From Rhizobium sp. BK313 (GTDB lineage Bacteria; Pseudomonadota; Alphaproteobacteria; Rhizobiales; Rhizobiaceae): a stretch of 64,000 nucleotides of DNA. The notes below the pieces were generated by a model. That model saw nothing but the letters and a program-made list of their open reading frames with translations, did no database searches and was not told the DNA's origin. The stretch is taken from assembly GCF_014193655.1 (NCBI RefSeq), contig NZ_JACHZQ010000001.1, positions 124,001 through 188,000 of the forward strand, read 5' to 3'. This document shows, piece after piece, positions 42,149 to 51,450 of the stretch; position 1 is the first letter of the stretch, and the number at the start of each line of letters is the position of its first letter. The translations under genes were made by a program, and so were the position numbers.

Positions 42149-42904
42149 ATGATCCCGAACATCAAGCCCAACAGCATGCTCTATCTCAACAACGTCTCCG
42201 TCTCCTTCGACGGTTTCAAGGCGCTGAATTCGCTGTCGATCGTCATCGAGCCGGGGGAACTTCGCGCCATCATCGGCCCGAACGGCGCAGGCAAAACGAC
42301 GATGATGGACATCATCACCGGCAAGACGCGGCCTGACGAGGGCGAGGTGTTCTTCAACGGCCAGATCGATCTCACCAAGAAGGACGAGGCAGACATCGCC
42401 CAACTCGGCATCGGCCGCAAGTTCCAGAAGCCGACCGTTTTCGAAAGTCATACCGTTTGGGACAATCTCGAGCTGGCGCTCAACCGCAAACGTGGCGTCT
42501 TCGCGACGCTCTTCTATCGCCTGACGCCGGAAGATCGTGACCGCATCCACGAAATCCTCGATACGGTGCGCCTTTCCCACCGACGCGACGAGCTGGCGGC
42601 CAACCTTTCGCATGGGCAGAAACAATGGCTGGAGATCGGCATGCTGCTCGCGCAGGAGCCAAAGCTGCTTTTGGTCGACGAGCCCGTGGCCGGCATGACC
42701 GACGCCGAGACGGCGGAGACAGCGGTGCTGCTGAAGGAGATCGCCAAGACGCGTTCCGTGGTGGTGGTGGAGCACGACATGGGCTTCATCCGTGACCTCG
42801 GCGTCAAGGTGACGTGCCTGGCGGAAGGCTCAGTGCTGGCCGAAGGTTCGATCGATTTCGTCAGCAACGATCCGAAAGTCATCGAGAATTATCTGGGGCG
42901 ATGA
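42149..42904 (+). CDS. urtD: Urea ABC transporter ATPase UrtD
   Basis: A LivG-type ATPase of 251 residues. It has Walker A GPNGAGKTT, the UrtD-typical MMDIITGKTRPDEGEVFF that follows it, the signature LSHGQKQWLEIGMLL and Walker B LLLVDEPVAGMTD. It lies four bases after urtC and two bases before urtE. Confidence 0.95.
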   Translation: MIPNIKPNSMLYLNNVSVSFDGFKALNSLSIVIEPGELRAIIGPNGAGKTTMMDIITGKTRPDEGEVFFNGQIDLTKKDEADIAQLGIGRKFQKPTVFESHTVWDNLELALNRKRGVFATLFYRLTPEDRDRIHEILDTVRLSHRRDELAANLSHGQKQWLEIGMLLAQEPKLLLVDEPVAGMTDAETAETAVLLKEIAKTRSVVVVEHDMGFIRDLGVKVTCLAEGSVLAEGSIDFVSNDPKVIENYLGR

Positions 42905-42905
42905 G

Positions 42906-43601
42906 ATGCTGACAGTTGAAAACGCAAATCTGCATTATGGCGCCGCTCAGGCACTGCGCGGTATCTCGATCAAGGCGGAGATGGGCAAAATCACCTGTGT
43001 GCTCGGGCGTAATGGCGTCGGCAAAAGCTCGCTGCTGCGCGCCGTCACCGGCCAACATGCGCTGTCGGCGGGTTCGGTCGCCTTCAACGGCGTGACGCTG
43101 AATGGCATGGCGCCCTTTGCCCGTGCCAAACAGGGCATCGGTTATGTGCCGCAAGGGCGCGAAATCTTTCCGCTGCTGACGGTCAAGGAGAATCTGGAGA
43201 CAGGCTTCGCACCCGTGCCGCGCCGCGACCGCAATATTCCCGAGGACATCTACAATCTGTTTCCGGTGCTGAAATCCATGCTGTCGCGCCGCGGCGGCGA
43301 TCTCTCCGGCGGTCAGCAGCAGCAGTTGGCGATCGGCCGAGCGATGGTGACGCGGCCGAAAATATTGGTGCTGGATGAGCCGACCGAGGGCATTCAACCG
43401 TCGATCATCAAGGATATCGGCCGAGCGATCCGCTATCTCAGGGATTCCACCGGCATGGCGATCCTGCTGGTCGAGCAATATCTCGATTTCTGCCGCGAAC
43501 TTGCCGACTACGTCTATATCATGGACCGTGGCGAGATCGTTCATGAAGGCCTGGGAGAGACGCTGGATACGCCCGAGGCGCGCCGGCATCTGACTGTCTA
43601 A
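42906..43601 (+). CDS. urtE: Urea ABC transporter ATPase UrtE
   Basis: A LivF-type ATPase of 231 residues. It has Walker A GRNGVGKSS, GYVPQGREIFPLLTV (typical of UrtE), signature LSGGQQQQLAIGRAMV and Walker B LVLDEPTEGIQPS. It is the last gene of the transporter; the urease structural and accessory genes begin 165 bases downstream in the same direction. Confidence 0.95.
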   Translation: MLTVENANLHYGAAQALRGISIKAEMGKITCVLGRNGVGKSSLLRAVTGQHALSAGSVAFNGVTLNGMAPFARAKQGIGYVPQGREIFPLLTVKENLETGFAPVPRRDRNIPEDIYNLFPVLKSMLSRRGGDLSGGQQQQLAIGRAMVTRPKILVLDEPTEGIQPSIIKDIGRAIRYLRDSTGMAILLVEQYLDFCRELADYVYIMDRGEIVHEGLGETLDTPEARRHLTV

Positions 43602-43766
43602 GGCGAAATGCCCTTCTTTTCATCATCTGGCGAAAAATGCAGCGGGTGCCCGCTACGGCAGGCCGCTGTTCCGCGCAACTGCACAAGGCACGGAAATTGC
43701 CTGCCTTTGTTCGCTGGCGGGTTTCAATGACCCGCGATGACATGATGTAATGAGCGGAGACACGGA

Positions 43767-44588
43767 ATGGCGATGCTAGGGGCGAGCACGAGACCGCAGA
43801 GGGCGCGCGGGCGCGGCCATCTGGCGGCCAAGGCGCTTGATGGACGCACGCGCCTTGCCGAACTTTTCCAGGAAGGCGCGGCGAAGATCCGTCTGCCCGA
43901 TACCTTCGACAACTCCATGGAAGCCGTCATCATCAACACTGCCGGTGGGTTGACCGGCGGCGACCGCATGGATTGGAGTATCGTCGCCGGGCCGGCGACG
44001 CGCATCGATGCGACCACCCAGGCCTGCGAGAAGATCTACAAGGCATCCGCCGGCACAGCCGAAGTCGTGACTTCGATCAAGGTCGGTGCTGAGGCACGCG
44101 TCGATTGGTTGCCGCAGGAGACGATTTTGTTCGACCGCGCATCGCTTTCCCGCAGGCTCGATGTCGATCTCGATGAGACCGCCGAATTTCTGGCCGTCGA
44201 AGCGATCCTATTGGGTCGCAAGGCCATGGGCGAAGCCATGCTACAAGGACTGTTCCGCGATCGCTGGCGCATTCGTCGCGCCGGGAGGCTGATTCATGCC
44301 GAAGAATTGAGGCTCGACGGCGATGTCGCGGCGTTGACGGCTGAACATGCCGTCCTTAGCGGCCAAGTCGCATTCGCGACGTTGCTCTATGCCGGGCCGC
44401 TGGCGGAGACCTATCTCGCCAAGGTGCGGCCGCTTATCGAGGGGAAGATGGGCGGTGCCAGTCAATGGCGTGACAAGCTGGTGGTACGGCTGGCGGCGCC
44501 TGACGGCTTCGCCCTTAGAAAAATCCTGATCCCGGTCATTTCCGCCTTGCGCAACGGAACGCCAGTGCCGAAAGTCTGGAATCTGTAG
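43767..44588 (+). CDS. ureD: Urease accessory protein UreD
   Basis: A 273-residue chaperone that holds apo-urease and, with UreF and UreG, delivers nickel to the active site. Family features are [12 protein letters not shown] (about 56-67), TQACEKIYK and [12 protein letters not shown]. The start at 43767 has a purine-rich GAGCGGAGACACGG upstream. It starts the urease cluster. Confidence 0.95.
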   Translation: MAMLGASTRPQRARGRGHLAAKALDGRTRLAELFQEGAAKIRLPDTFDNSMEAVIINTAGGLTGGDRMDWSIVAGPATRIDATTQACEKIYKASAGTAEVVTSIKVGAEARVDWLPQETILFDRASLSRRLDVDLDETAEFLAVEAILLGRKAMGEAMLQGLFRDRWRIRRAGRLIHAEELRLDGDVAALTAEHAVLSGQVAFATLLYAGPLAETYLAKVRPLIEGKMGGASQWRDKLVVRLAAPDGFALRKILIPVISALRNGTPVPKVWNL

Positions 44589-44619
44589 TTCGAGCAAATA
44601 GCAATCACATAGGTAGGCG

Positions 44620-44922
44620 ATGAACCTCACTCCGAGAGAAAAAGATAAGCTGTTGATTTCCATGGCGGCGATGGTGGCGCGGCGACGGCTGGAGCGCGGC
44701 GTCAAGCTCAACCATCCCGAAGCCATCGCGCTGATTACCGATTTCGTTGTCGAGGGCGCCCGCGACGGTCGCCCAGTCGCCGAACTGATGGAAGCCGGCG
44801 CCCATGTCATCACCCGCGACCAGGTGATGGAGGGGATTGCCGAGATGATCCATGACGTACAGGTCGAGGCGACATTTCCGGACGGGACGAAGCTCGTGAC
44901 CGTGCACGAGCCGATCCGCTGA
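44620..44922 (+). CDS. ureA: Urease gamma subunit
   Basis: The smallest urease subunit, 100 residues, with the invariant N-terminus [13 protein letters not shown] and [13 protein letters not shown]. It assembles with UreB and UreC as the (gamma-beta-alpha)3 enzyme that hydrolyses urea to ammonia and carbamate. It is followed after 22 bases by ureB. Confidence 0.97.
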   Translation: MNLTPREKDKLLISMAAMVARRRLERGVKLNHPEAIALITDFVVEGARDGRPVAELMEAGAHVITRDQVMEGIAEMIHDVQVEATFPDGTKLVTVHEPIR

Positions 44923-44944
44923 ACGACGGGCAGAGGAAAAGACG

Positions 44945-45250
44945 ATGATTCCAGGTGAAATTTTTGTTGCAGGCGGCGACATCGAACTGAATTCTGGCGC
45001 GCCGACCGTAACGCTTGACGTCTCCAATACCGGCGACCGTCCGGTGCAGGTTGGCAGCCACTATCATTTTGCCGAGACGAATGGCGGTCTCGCCTTCGAT
45101 CGCGACAAGGCCAAGGGTATGCGTCTCGATATTCCTGCAGGGACCGCCGTGCGTTTCGAGCCTGGCCAGACCCGCTCGGTGACGCTGATCCCGCTCTCCG
45201 GCAAACGCGAGGTCTACGGCTTCCGCCAGCAGATCATGGGCAAACTGTGA
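44945..45250 (+). CDS. ureB: Urease beta subunit
   Basis: A 101-residue urease subunit with the conserved MIPGEIFV start, [16 protein letters not shown] block and [17 protein letters not shown] strand. It is separate from ureA, as is usual in proteobacteria. ureC does not follow directly: two non-canonical genes lie between. Confidence 0.97.
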   Translation: MIPGEIFVAGGDIELNSGAPTVTLDVSNTGDRPVQVGSHYHFAETNGGLAFDRDKAKGMRLDIPAGTAVRFEPGQTRSVTLIPLSGKREVYGFRQQIMGKL

Positions 45251-45270
45251 GACCTGCAGGGAGGGGCAAT

Positions 45271-45708
45271 ATGTCTTTGAGATTGCTTGCGTCCGGCACA
45301 TTCGTCGCGACGGTTTTGATGTGCGGTTCGGCCTATGCGCAGAACGATCCGGACCAGCCGAAGGTCGATTGCAACAATGCCCAGACGCAGATGGACATGA
45401 ACATTTGCTCGCAGCGTGATTACGACAAGGCCGATAAGGCATTGAACGAGCAATACAAAAAGACGCGTGCGGCGATGGTTGCCATCGATTCCGATCTGGA
45501 CGCCGACCTCAAGGGCGCCGAAAAGGCGCTGGTCAAGGCGCAGCGCGCTTGGGTCGATTATCGCGATGGCGAGTGCGAGGCGGAAGGATTCCAGGCGAGG
45601 GGCGGGTCGATGGAGCCGATGCTCGTTTCCGGATGCAAGGCGACATTGACCGTGCAAAGAACCAAAGAGTTGAAGACGTTGGCCGATGGGCCAGAAGGTG
45701 CGAAGTGA
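45271..45708 (+). CDS. LprI/DUF1311-family exported protein
   Basis: A 145-residue secreted protein with a signal peptide of about 23 residues ending at SAYA. The mature domain is of the LprI type (VDCNNAQTQMDMNICSQRDY then KADKALNEQY, with conserved Cys and helical repeats), a family that includes lysozyme-inhibitor-like proteins. The start at 45271 follows GGGAGGGGC; the frame continues eight codons further upstream. Its stop overlaps the next gene's GTG. It is not a known urease component, though it is fully embedded in the operon. Function here unknown. Confidence 0.85.
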   Translation: MSLRLLASGTFVATVLMCGSAYAQNDPDQPKVDCNNAQTQMDMNICSQRDYDKADKALNEQYKKTRAAMVAIDSDLDADLKGAEKALVKAQRAWVDYRDGECEAEGFQARGGSMEPMLVSGCKATLTVQRTKELKTLADGPEGAK

Positions 45709-46349
45709 GCGCGAAACGCAGGATCATGATCGTTGGCAACGGTGAGATCGCGGAAGGGGCGGCAACGGAGATCGACGCCGCCGACCTGGTCGTGCGTTTC
45801 AACGATTGCCGCTCCATCGAGACCGGCGGCAGCCGCACCGATGTCGTCGCGGTCTGCAATACCGGTCGGCCGGCGCGTGCGATGCTCGGTTCTGCGGAAT
45901 GGCGCAACAGCCCGCCGGTTGCTGCCGCATCGGAAATCTGGAGTGTGCGCGATCCCCGCAAGTTCGCCGCCCTGCGCGTTCCGCTGTCGCAATCGCATCC
46001 GGAACTCAACGATTTCTGCGACGATTACACCGATCAATTCACCGCTTTCTGCAATGCCACCGGCAAGCGCCATGTGGTCATCGATCAGTCCGTTCATGAG
46101 AGTGTCGACGAGGCACTCAGGCCGCATGAGCCCGGCCCCTATGTCGTGCCGAGCAGCGGTATGATCGTGATCGCTCGACTGCTTTTGCGCTACCCCGACG
46201 ACGATATCGCCATCACCGGCTTCGGCCATACCGGTTGGGATGGTCATCCGTTTGCTGCGGAGAAGCGGTTGGTCGATCTTTATATTTCCCTTGGTCGCCT
46301 GAGGCGCATTGCCAACAAGACTCTCATTCTTTCCTCCCAAGGAGCCTGA
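45705..46349 (+). CDS. Urease operon accessory protein, GT29-like
   Basis: A 214-residue soluble protein, no signal peptide. The N-terminus MIVGNGEIAEG followed by ADLVVRFNDC resembles the nucleotide-sugar-binding L-motif of family 29 glycosyltransferases (sialyltransferases). A later GMIVIARLLLRYP and FGHTGWDGHPF block fits their C-terminal motif region. The likely start is a GTG at 45705 overlapping the previous stop (GTGA); an ATG seven codons later is possible. It lies three bases before ureC. Rhizobial genomes often label this gene 'urease operon accessory protein'; no biochemical role is known to me. Confidence 0.75.
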   Translation: MSAKRRIMIVGNGEIAEGAATEIDAADLVVRFNDCRSIETGGSRTDVVAVCNTGRPARAMLGSAEWRNSPPVAAASEIWSVRDPRKFAALRVPLSQSHPELNDFCDDYTDQFTAFCNATGKRHVVIDQSVHESVDEALRPHEPGPYVVPSSGMIVIARLLLRYPDDDIAITGFGHTGWDGHPFAAEKRLVDLYISLGRLRRIANKTLILSSQGA

Positions 46350-46352
46350 TAT

Positions 46353-48065
46353 ATGCCCTACAAGATCTCCCGCGCCGCCTATGCCAACATGTTCGGGCCG
46401 ACTACCGGCGACAAGGTGCGGCTTGCCGATACCGAGCTTTTCATCGAAGTGGAGAAGGATTTCACCACCTATGGCGAGGAGGTGAAGTTCGGCGGTGGCA
46501 AGGTCATTCGCGACGGCATGGGGCAGAGCCAGGTGACGCGCGCGAACGGCGCCGTCGATACCGTCATTACCAACGCGCTGATCGTCGATACCTGGGGGAT
46601 CGTCAAGGCTGATATCGGCCTTAAGGATGGCCGAATCGTTGCGATCGGCAAAGCCGGCAATCCGGATATGCAGCCGGGCGTCAACATCATCGTGGGGCCG
46701 GGCACGGAGGCGATCGCGGGTGAGGGCAAGATCGTCACCGCCGGCGGCATGGATAGCCATATTCACTTTATCTGCCCGCAGCAGATCGAAGAGGCGCTGA
46801 TGAGTGGCCTGACGACCATGCTCGGCGGCGGCACAGGCCCCGCACACGGGACGCTCGCCACCACCTGCACGCCAGGCCCCTGGCACATTGCCCGCATGAT
46901 CGAGGCTGCCGATGCCTTTCCGATGAATCTTGCCTTTGCCGGCAAAGGCAATGCCTCGCTGCCCGGCGCGCTTGAGGAGATGGTGCTTGCCGGTGCAACT
47001 TCGTTGAAGCTGCACGAGGATTGGGGGACGACGCCCGGCGCGATCGACTGCTGCCTGACGGTTGCCGATGAATATGACGTGCAGGTGATGATCCACACGG
47101 ATACGTTGAATGAAAGTGGCTTCGTCGAGGACACGATCGGCGCCATCAAGGGCCGTACAATCCATGCCTTTCATACCGAAGGTGCGGGCGGCGGCCATGC
47201 GCCCGATATCATTAAGATCTGCGGCCAGTCGAACGTCATCCCGTCCTCGACCAACCCGACGCGTCCGTATACGGTTAACACGATTGCCGAGCATCTCGAC
47301 ATGCTGATGGTCTGCCATCACCTGTCGCCGTCGATCCCGGAGGACATTGCCTTCGCCGAAAGCCGCATCCGCAAGGAGACGATTGCGGCGGAGGATATTC
47401 TTCATGATATCGGCGCCTTCTCGATCATTTCGTCCGACAGCCAGGCCATGGGCCGTGTCGGCGAGGTGGCGATCCGCACCTGGCAGACCGCCGACAAGAT
47501 GAAGCGGCAGCGCGGCCGCTTGGCCCAGGAAACCGGCGACAACGACAATTTTCGCGTCAAGCGCTACATCGCCAAATATACGATCAATCCGGCGATCGCT
47601 CATGGCCTCAGCCATGAGATCGGTTCGATCGAAGTCGGCAAGCGCGCTGACCTGGTGATCTGGAATCCGGCCTTCTTCGGCGTCAAACCGGACATGATCC
47701 TGCTCGGCGGCTCAATCGCGGCCGCCCCCATGGGCGATCCGAACGCCTCGATCCCGACGCCGCAGCCGGTGCATTACCGCCCGATGTTTGCCTCTTTTGG
47801 CAAGAGCCTGACGAACTCCTCGGTTACCTTCGTGTCGCAGGCGTCGCTCGATGCCGGTCTCGCCGGCAGGCTCGGTGTCGCCAAGAGCCTCGTGGCCGTC
47901 AAGAACACCCGCGGCGGCATCTCCAAGGCATCGATGGTCCACAACAGCCTGACGCCGCATATCGAGGTTGATCCGGAGACCTACGAGGTGCGTGCCGACG
48001 GCGAACTTCTGACCTGTGAGCCGGCGACGGTGTTGCCCATGGCGCAGCGTTATTTCCTGTTCTGA
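46353..48065 (+). CDS. ureC: Urease alpha subunit
   Basis: The catalytic subunit, 570 residues, with all active-site residues in place. His136 and His138 (HIHF), Lys219 (SLKLHEDWG, the carbamylated lysine) and His221 are present, as are His248 (IHTDTLNES) and the His274 region ([15 protein letters not shown]). Further on are Cys-His in [13 protein letters not shown] (the active-site flap) and the Asp near 362. These bind two nickel ions. The start follows AAGGAG. It lies directly after the GT29-like gene and before an HExxH protein gene. Confidence 0.98.
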   Translation: MPYKISRAAYANMFGPTTGDKVRLADTELFIEVEKDFTTYGEEVKFGGGKVIRDGMGQSQVTRANGAVDTVITNALIVDTWGIVKADIGLKDGRIVAIGKAGNPDMQPGVNIIVGPGTEAIAGEGKIVTAGGMDSHIHFICPQQIEEALMSGLTTMLGGGTGPAHGTLATTCTPGPWHIARMIEAADAFPMNLAFAGKGNASLPGALEEMVLAGATSLKLHEDWGTTPGAIDCCLTVADEYDVQVMIHTDTLNESGFVEDTIGAIKGRTIHAFHTEGAGGGHAPDIIKICGQSNVIPSSTNPTRPYTVNTIAEHLDMLMVCHHLSPSIPEDIAFAESRIRKETIAAEDILHDIGAFSIISSDSQAMGRVGEVAIRTWQTADKMKRQRGRLAQETGDNDNFRVKRYIAKYTINPAIAHGLSHEIGSIEVGKRADLVIWNPAFFGVKPDMILLGGSIAAAPMGDPNASIPTPQPVHYRPMFASFGKSLTNSSVTFVSQASLDAGLAGRLGVAKSLVAVKNTRGGISKASMVHNSLTPHIEVDPETYEVRADGELLTCEPATVLPMAQRYFLF

Positions 48066-48067
48066 GC

Positions 48068-48838
48068 ATGTTCTGGTCTTCCAAGCCGACGATAGATGCC
48101 GACGACGTCGAGTGGCAACTGTCCGCATGGGGATGGTTGCTCGACAATCTCGGCGGCGCGACCGCATTGAAGACATTCGCATCGAAATATCCAACGCACG
48201 CCGATTTTCCGAAATCGGGGCTGTCTGGGCACGAGCATGTGGCCTTCGTATTTTCGCAACTCTGCCAGTTGCTGAAACTGGACACCGGAGCCTTCGAACT
48301 ACGCAGACAGGGTGAGGCGATTGATGCGCATGTCGGGCATCTGGCCGTGGTGAAGAACCTGCCCGGGCAAGCGGCGGGCACTTATCGTGCCGCCAACAAT
48401 CGCCAGATTATCAGCTACGACCCCAAGATCGCCCGCGATCTTGGGGCATTGATCGCTGTTCTCGCTCATGAGCTTTGCCACTCCGTACTGCATTCCATTC
48501 CGACAAGGTCTGCCGACTGGAACAGCAATGAGGAATTCGTGACCGATCTGGCCACGGTCTTTTTCGGCTTTGGCATTTTCGGTGGCAATCAGTCGTTTCA
48601 ATTCAGTCAGTTTCGAGATGTCGGCAGTGGTACGCAGGGGTGGTCGACCCGGCGTCTCGGCTATCTAACGCAGAACGAATGGGGCTTTGCCCTAGCCATC
48701 AGGGCCTTGCTGACGAACGAAGATGTGTCGCCGATCAGGAAACACGCCACCGCGGGGCTCTATGCCAGTTTCCAGAAGAATTGCCGTTACCTCGAAAAGA
48801 ACCACGGTAAACTCGCTCAGTTGATTGCCGATCATTGA
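48068..48838 (+). CDS. Hypothetical protein with HELCH zinc-metalloprotease motif
   Basis: An unrecognised 256-residue protein, three bases after ureC. Residues 134-138 read HELCH, an HExxH zinc-binding motif in the hydrophobic helix ALIAVLAHELCHSVL. NEEFVTDL follows at 154-161, where Glu155 or Glu156 and Asp160 resemble the third ligand and ExxxD helix of gluzincin-type peptidases. A glycine-rich hydrophobic stretch (VFFGFGIFGGN) comes next. No signal peptide is seen, so it is cytoplasmic. Whether it is an active protease, and whether it serves urease maturation, is unknown. Confidence 0.75.
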   Translation: MFWSSKPTIDADDVEWQLSAWGWLLDNLGGATALKTFASKYPTHADFPKSGLSGHEHVAFVFSQLCQLLKLDTGAFELRRQGEAIDAHVGHLAVVKNLPGQAAGTYRAANNRQIISYDPKIARDLGALIAVLAHELCHSVLHSIPTRSADWNSNEEFVTDLATVFFGFGIFGGNQSFQFSQFRDVGSGTQGWSTRRLGYLTQNEWGFALAIRALLTNEDVSPIRKHATAGLYASFQKNCRYLEKNHGKLAQLIADH

Positions 48839-49195
48839 CGCTTTTTTGAGCCGGGGCGCTCTTGGTCTTACAATGCCGACCTATAATGGTCGGACCGGCG
48901 GCGTTACTTTCTATCCCGTGCGGTGCTGCGGCGTTTTATCCTCGATTTATTGCGACGCGCCTAAATGCCCTGCGGTTTTTCGTAAGGCGTCCGAACTAAT
49001 TCAGTATAATCAGAGACTTGTAATTGCCTATGCCAGAGTTGCTGCATACCCTTACGTTAGGTTCGCCTATGACGATCATTTTTAATGGTTCATAAGTTGG
49101 GAAACGCGACACATTTTAACTATTGCGTTAAAGACCTGGAAGAGCCTTCGCTTCTAACTGCTTTCTCGGAGCAAGGGCTGAGGAAGGTGAATCGC
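48839..49195. other. Gap inside the urease cluster
   Basis: A 357-base stretch between the HELCH gene and the diguanylate cyclase gene. It holds only a short frame (48825-49085) with no family features. AT content rises after 49000, with TATAAT-like patches near 49008, which may be a promoter for the downstream genes. The canonical urease operon is thus interrupted here. Confidence 0.4.
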
Positions 49196-50056
49196 ATGAA
49201 ATGGTGGATTTCGCTGCAAGCCGAACATGGTAACTTTCAGCAACGCAGCGCGATCTTTACTTTCGCGCTTAAGATGTGTTTCCTCGCGGTCATTCTGTCG
49301 GTTGCGATCATCCTCCTCTTGATAGCCGTCCTGAAATGGTTGGAGCTTCTGCCGCTACCATTGCTGGATGCGATTCGCCTCGGCGTCCTGCTTGCGTGGT
49401 TTATCGGCGGCATCGTCTCTGGCCTTTTGGCGCTGCTGGCCGGCTATGCCATTCATAAGCTCGCCGTCTCTCGCGCCGAATTTGAGCGGCTGAGCCGTAC
49501 CGATATGCTGTCCGGCCTGCTGAATCGTCGTGCCTTTACCGAGGCCCTGGACGAGGTGGCGGATAATGCCTCGCTGGTGATTTTTGATGTCGACCGGTTC
49601 AAGATGATCAATGACCGGTATGGACATGCCTCCGGCGATGCCGTCATCGTTGCCGTGTCGCAGATCTTTTCCAACCTTTTCGAAGGCAAGGATGCGGTTG
49701 CCCGCCTCGGCGGCGAAGAGTTCGGCGCCATCGTCCACGGCCGCGACATGGCCGAACGCATCGCCCGTATCGAGGGCGTGAAAACGCTGATTGCCAATCA
49801 CGCTATTGCCGTCGAAGGCGGCGCGGTGAAGATTACGATTTCGGCGGGGATCGCCGACATATGGGGCGAGCGCAAGAAAGAGGTGGTCTATGCCGCTGCA
49901 GACAAGGCGCTTTATCTTGCCAAGGCGCTCGGCCGCAATCGTGTCGTTCATGAAAGTGAGTGGCAGAATCATGTCTGGCATCGCCGCATAATTGAAGGGG
50001 AGCAGGAGACTGCACGCGATTATGTGGAGCAACATCGCTACGGACAGGGGATATAG
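49196..50056 (+). CDS. Membrane-bound GGDEF diguanylate cyclase
   Basis: A 286-residue protein with two N-terminal membrane helices (about 25-48 and 60-85), a short linker helix and a C-terminal GGDEF domain (about 100-260). The active-site signature GGEEF (in RLGGEEFGAIV) and the substrate-binding DVDRFKMINDRYGHASGD are intact, so cyclic-di-GMP synthesis is likely. The start at 49196 follows AGGAAGGTGA; the longer frame from 49085 adds 37 residues. It lies between ureC and ureE, and its connection to urease is unclear. Confidence 0.88.
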   Translation: MKWWISLQAEHGNFQQRSAIFTFALKMCFLAVILSVAIILLLIAVLKWLELLPLPLLDAIRLGVLLAWFIGGIVSGLLALLAGYAIHKLAVSRAEFERLSRTDMLSGLLNRRAFTEALDEVADNASLVIFDVDRFKMINDRYGHASGDAVIVAVSQIFSNLFEGKDAVARLGGEEFGAIVHGRDMAERIARIEGVKTLIANHAIAVEGGAVKITISAGIADIWGERKKEVVYAAADKALYLAKALGRNRVVHESEWQNHVWHRRIIEGEQETARDYVEQHRYGQGI

Positions 50057-50135
50057 CTCTGCGAAACCGGCACTGGTCCTTGCGCGGAAAGTCGCTATTT
50101 TGCATGGTCTGACAAAGCTTTGAATTGGACAAGCC

Positions 50136-50651
50136 ATGCAACGCGTCACTTCCTATCTGCCGGCCGGCACGCCGTCCTCCGACCCGATCCATCGTGTCGA
50201 GCTACCTCATGATCTCCGGCATCTGCGCCGCAAGCTGTTGCATCTCGAAAACGGCGAGATGGTAATGCTCGATCTGAAAGAGCCGGTCCTCTTCGCCAAT
50301 GGCGACTTGCTGGTGCGCGAAGACGGCGAGCTGATCGAGATCGTTGCCGCTGCGGAAAAGCTGTTCGAGATTAAGCCGCGCGATCGCCGGCATTTGATCG
50401 AGCTTGCCTGGCACCTCGGCAATCGGCACCTCTCCGCACAGATCGAGGAAGACCGCATCCTCATTCTGCGCGACCATGTCATTCGCTCCATGCTCGAAGG
50501 TCTCGGCGCAACGGTGACGGAGGTCAGCGAAGCTTTCCAGCCGGCGCGCGGCGCCTACCATGCGCATGGCGGTCATTCGCACGGTCACGATCACAGGCAT
50601 AATCATGATCATGGGCATGGGCACGACCATCACGATCATTCGCACGACTGA
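50136..50651 (+). CDS. ureE: Urease nickel metallochaperone UreE
   Basis: A 171-residue nickel carrier. The N-terminal peptide-binding domain (about 1-75) and central metal-binding domain (about 75-150, with WHLGNRH) are followed by a histidine tail. About fifteen of the last thirty residues are His ([14 protein letters not shown] pattern), which stores and delivers nickel. It lies 80 bases after the diguanylate cyclase gene and seven bases before ureF. Confidence 0.95.
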   Translation: MQRVTSYLPAGTPSSDPIHRVELPHDLRHLRRKLLHLENGEMVMLDLKEPVLFANGDLLVREDGELIEIVAAAEKLFEIKPRDRRHLIELAWHLGNRHLSAQIEEDRILILRDHVIRSMLEGLGATVTEVSEAFQPARGAYHAHGGHSHGHDHRHNHDHGHGHDHHDHSHD

Positions 50652-50657
50652 GCGTCG

Positions 50658-51344
50658 ATGACCGGAGTTTCACCAACGGGGGATAAGGATCTGCAGGCGC
50701 TCTTGCGGCTGATGGCCTGGCTGTCGCCGGCTTTCCCCGTCGGTTCCTTCGCCTATTCGGGTGGCCTCGAACGGGCTGTCCATGACGGCTTGGTGCGGGA
50801 TGTCACGAGCCTTCGGGAATGGATCGCGGCGTTGATCCGCCATGGCTCGGTCTGGAACGACGCCGTCTTGCTTGCAGAAGCACATGGCGCGGCGGAGGAT
50901 GCCGCGCGGCTGGTTGAGACAGCCGAGCTTGCAGAAGCGCTGGCCGGTTCGAAGGAGCGCCACCAGGAAACCATGCTACTCGGCGAAGCCTTCCTCTCCG
51001 CCGCCGGCGCCTGGCCGCATCCGGTCTTTTCCATCCTGCCCGCGAAGACGGCCTATCCGGTGGCGGTTGGTGCGGTGGCTGGCGCGCATGGCATATCCCG
51101 GGAAAAAGCGGTCGCGGCCTTCCTGCATGCGCTGGCGTCGCAGATGCTGTCGGCCGGCATTCGGCTCGGAGTGACCGGACAGAAGGACGGCGTCGCGATC
51201 CTGGCGGCATTGGAGGATGTCATCGCCGAGGTCGCAAAGCGAGCTGCGCAATCGAGTCTCGATGATATCGGTGCGGCGACGGTGCAGGCCGATATAGCAA
51301 GCCTTCGTCATGAGACGCAGGGCACCCGGCTCTTTCGCTCCTGA
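50658..51344 (+). CDS. ureF: Urease accessory protein UreF
   Basis: A 228-residue helical chaperone that gates the UreG GTPase in the UreDFG complex. Family features are [21 protein letters not shown] near the N-terminus and the [14 protein letters not shown]-terminus. The start is at 50658, seven bases after ureE. ureG begins about 107 bases downstream. Confidence 0.95.
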   Translation: MTGVSPTGDKDLQALLRLMAWLSPAFPVGSFAYSGGLERAVHDGLVRDVTSLREWIAALIRHGSVWNDAVLLAEAHGAAEDAARLVETAELAEALAGSKERHQETMLLGEAFLSAAGAWPHPVFSILPAKTAYPVAVGAVAGAHGISREKAVAAFLHALASQMLSAGIRLGVTGQKDGVAILAALEDVIAEVAKRAAQSSLDDIGAATVQADIASLRHETQGTRLFRS

Positions 51345-51450
51345 GGGAAGGGCTCAAGCAAATGTTGCGGTCGAAGCAGATCCTACGTCATTCGCCGCTG
51401 TGCGAGACGCGTATGCTTCGCTATTCTATGACTTTATCGGAGTTTCGGGC

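Noticed and set aside
45558..47615. 685-residue minus-strand frame antisense to ureC and its neighbour
   Set aside because: ureC active-site residues on the plus strand are complete; the antisense frame matches nothing and spans gene boundaries.
48825..49085. 86-residue open frame between the HELCH and GGDEF genes
   Set aside because: No ribosome-binding site, unusual composition (many Cys, Tyr) and no family features; treated as non-coding.
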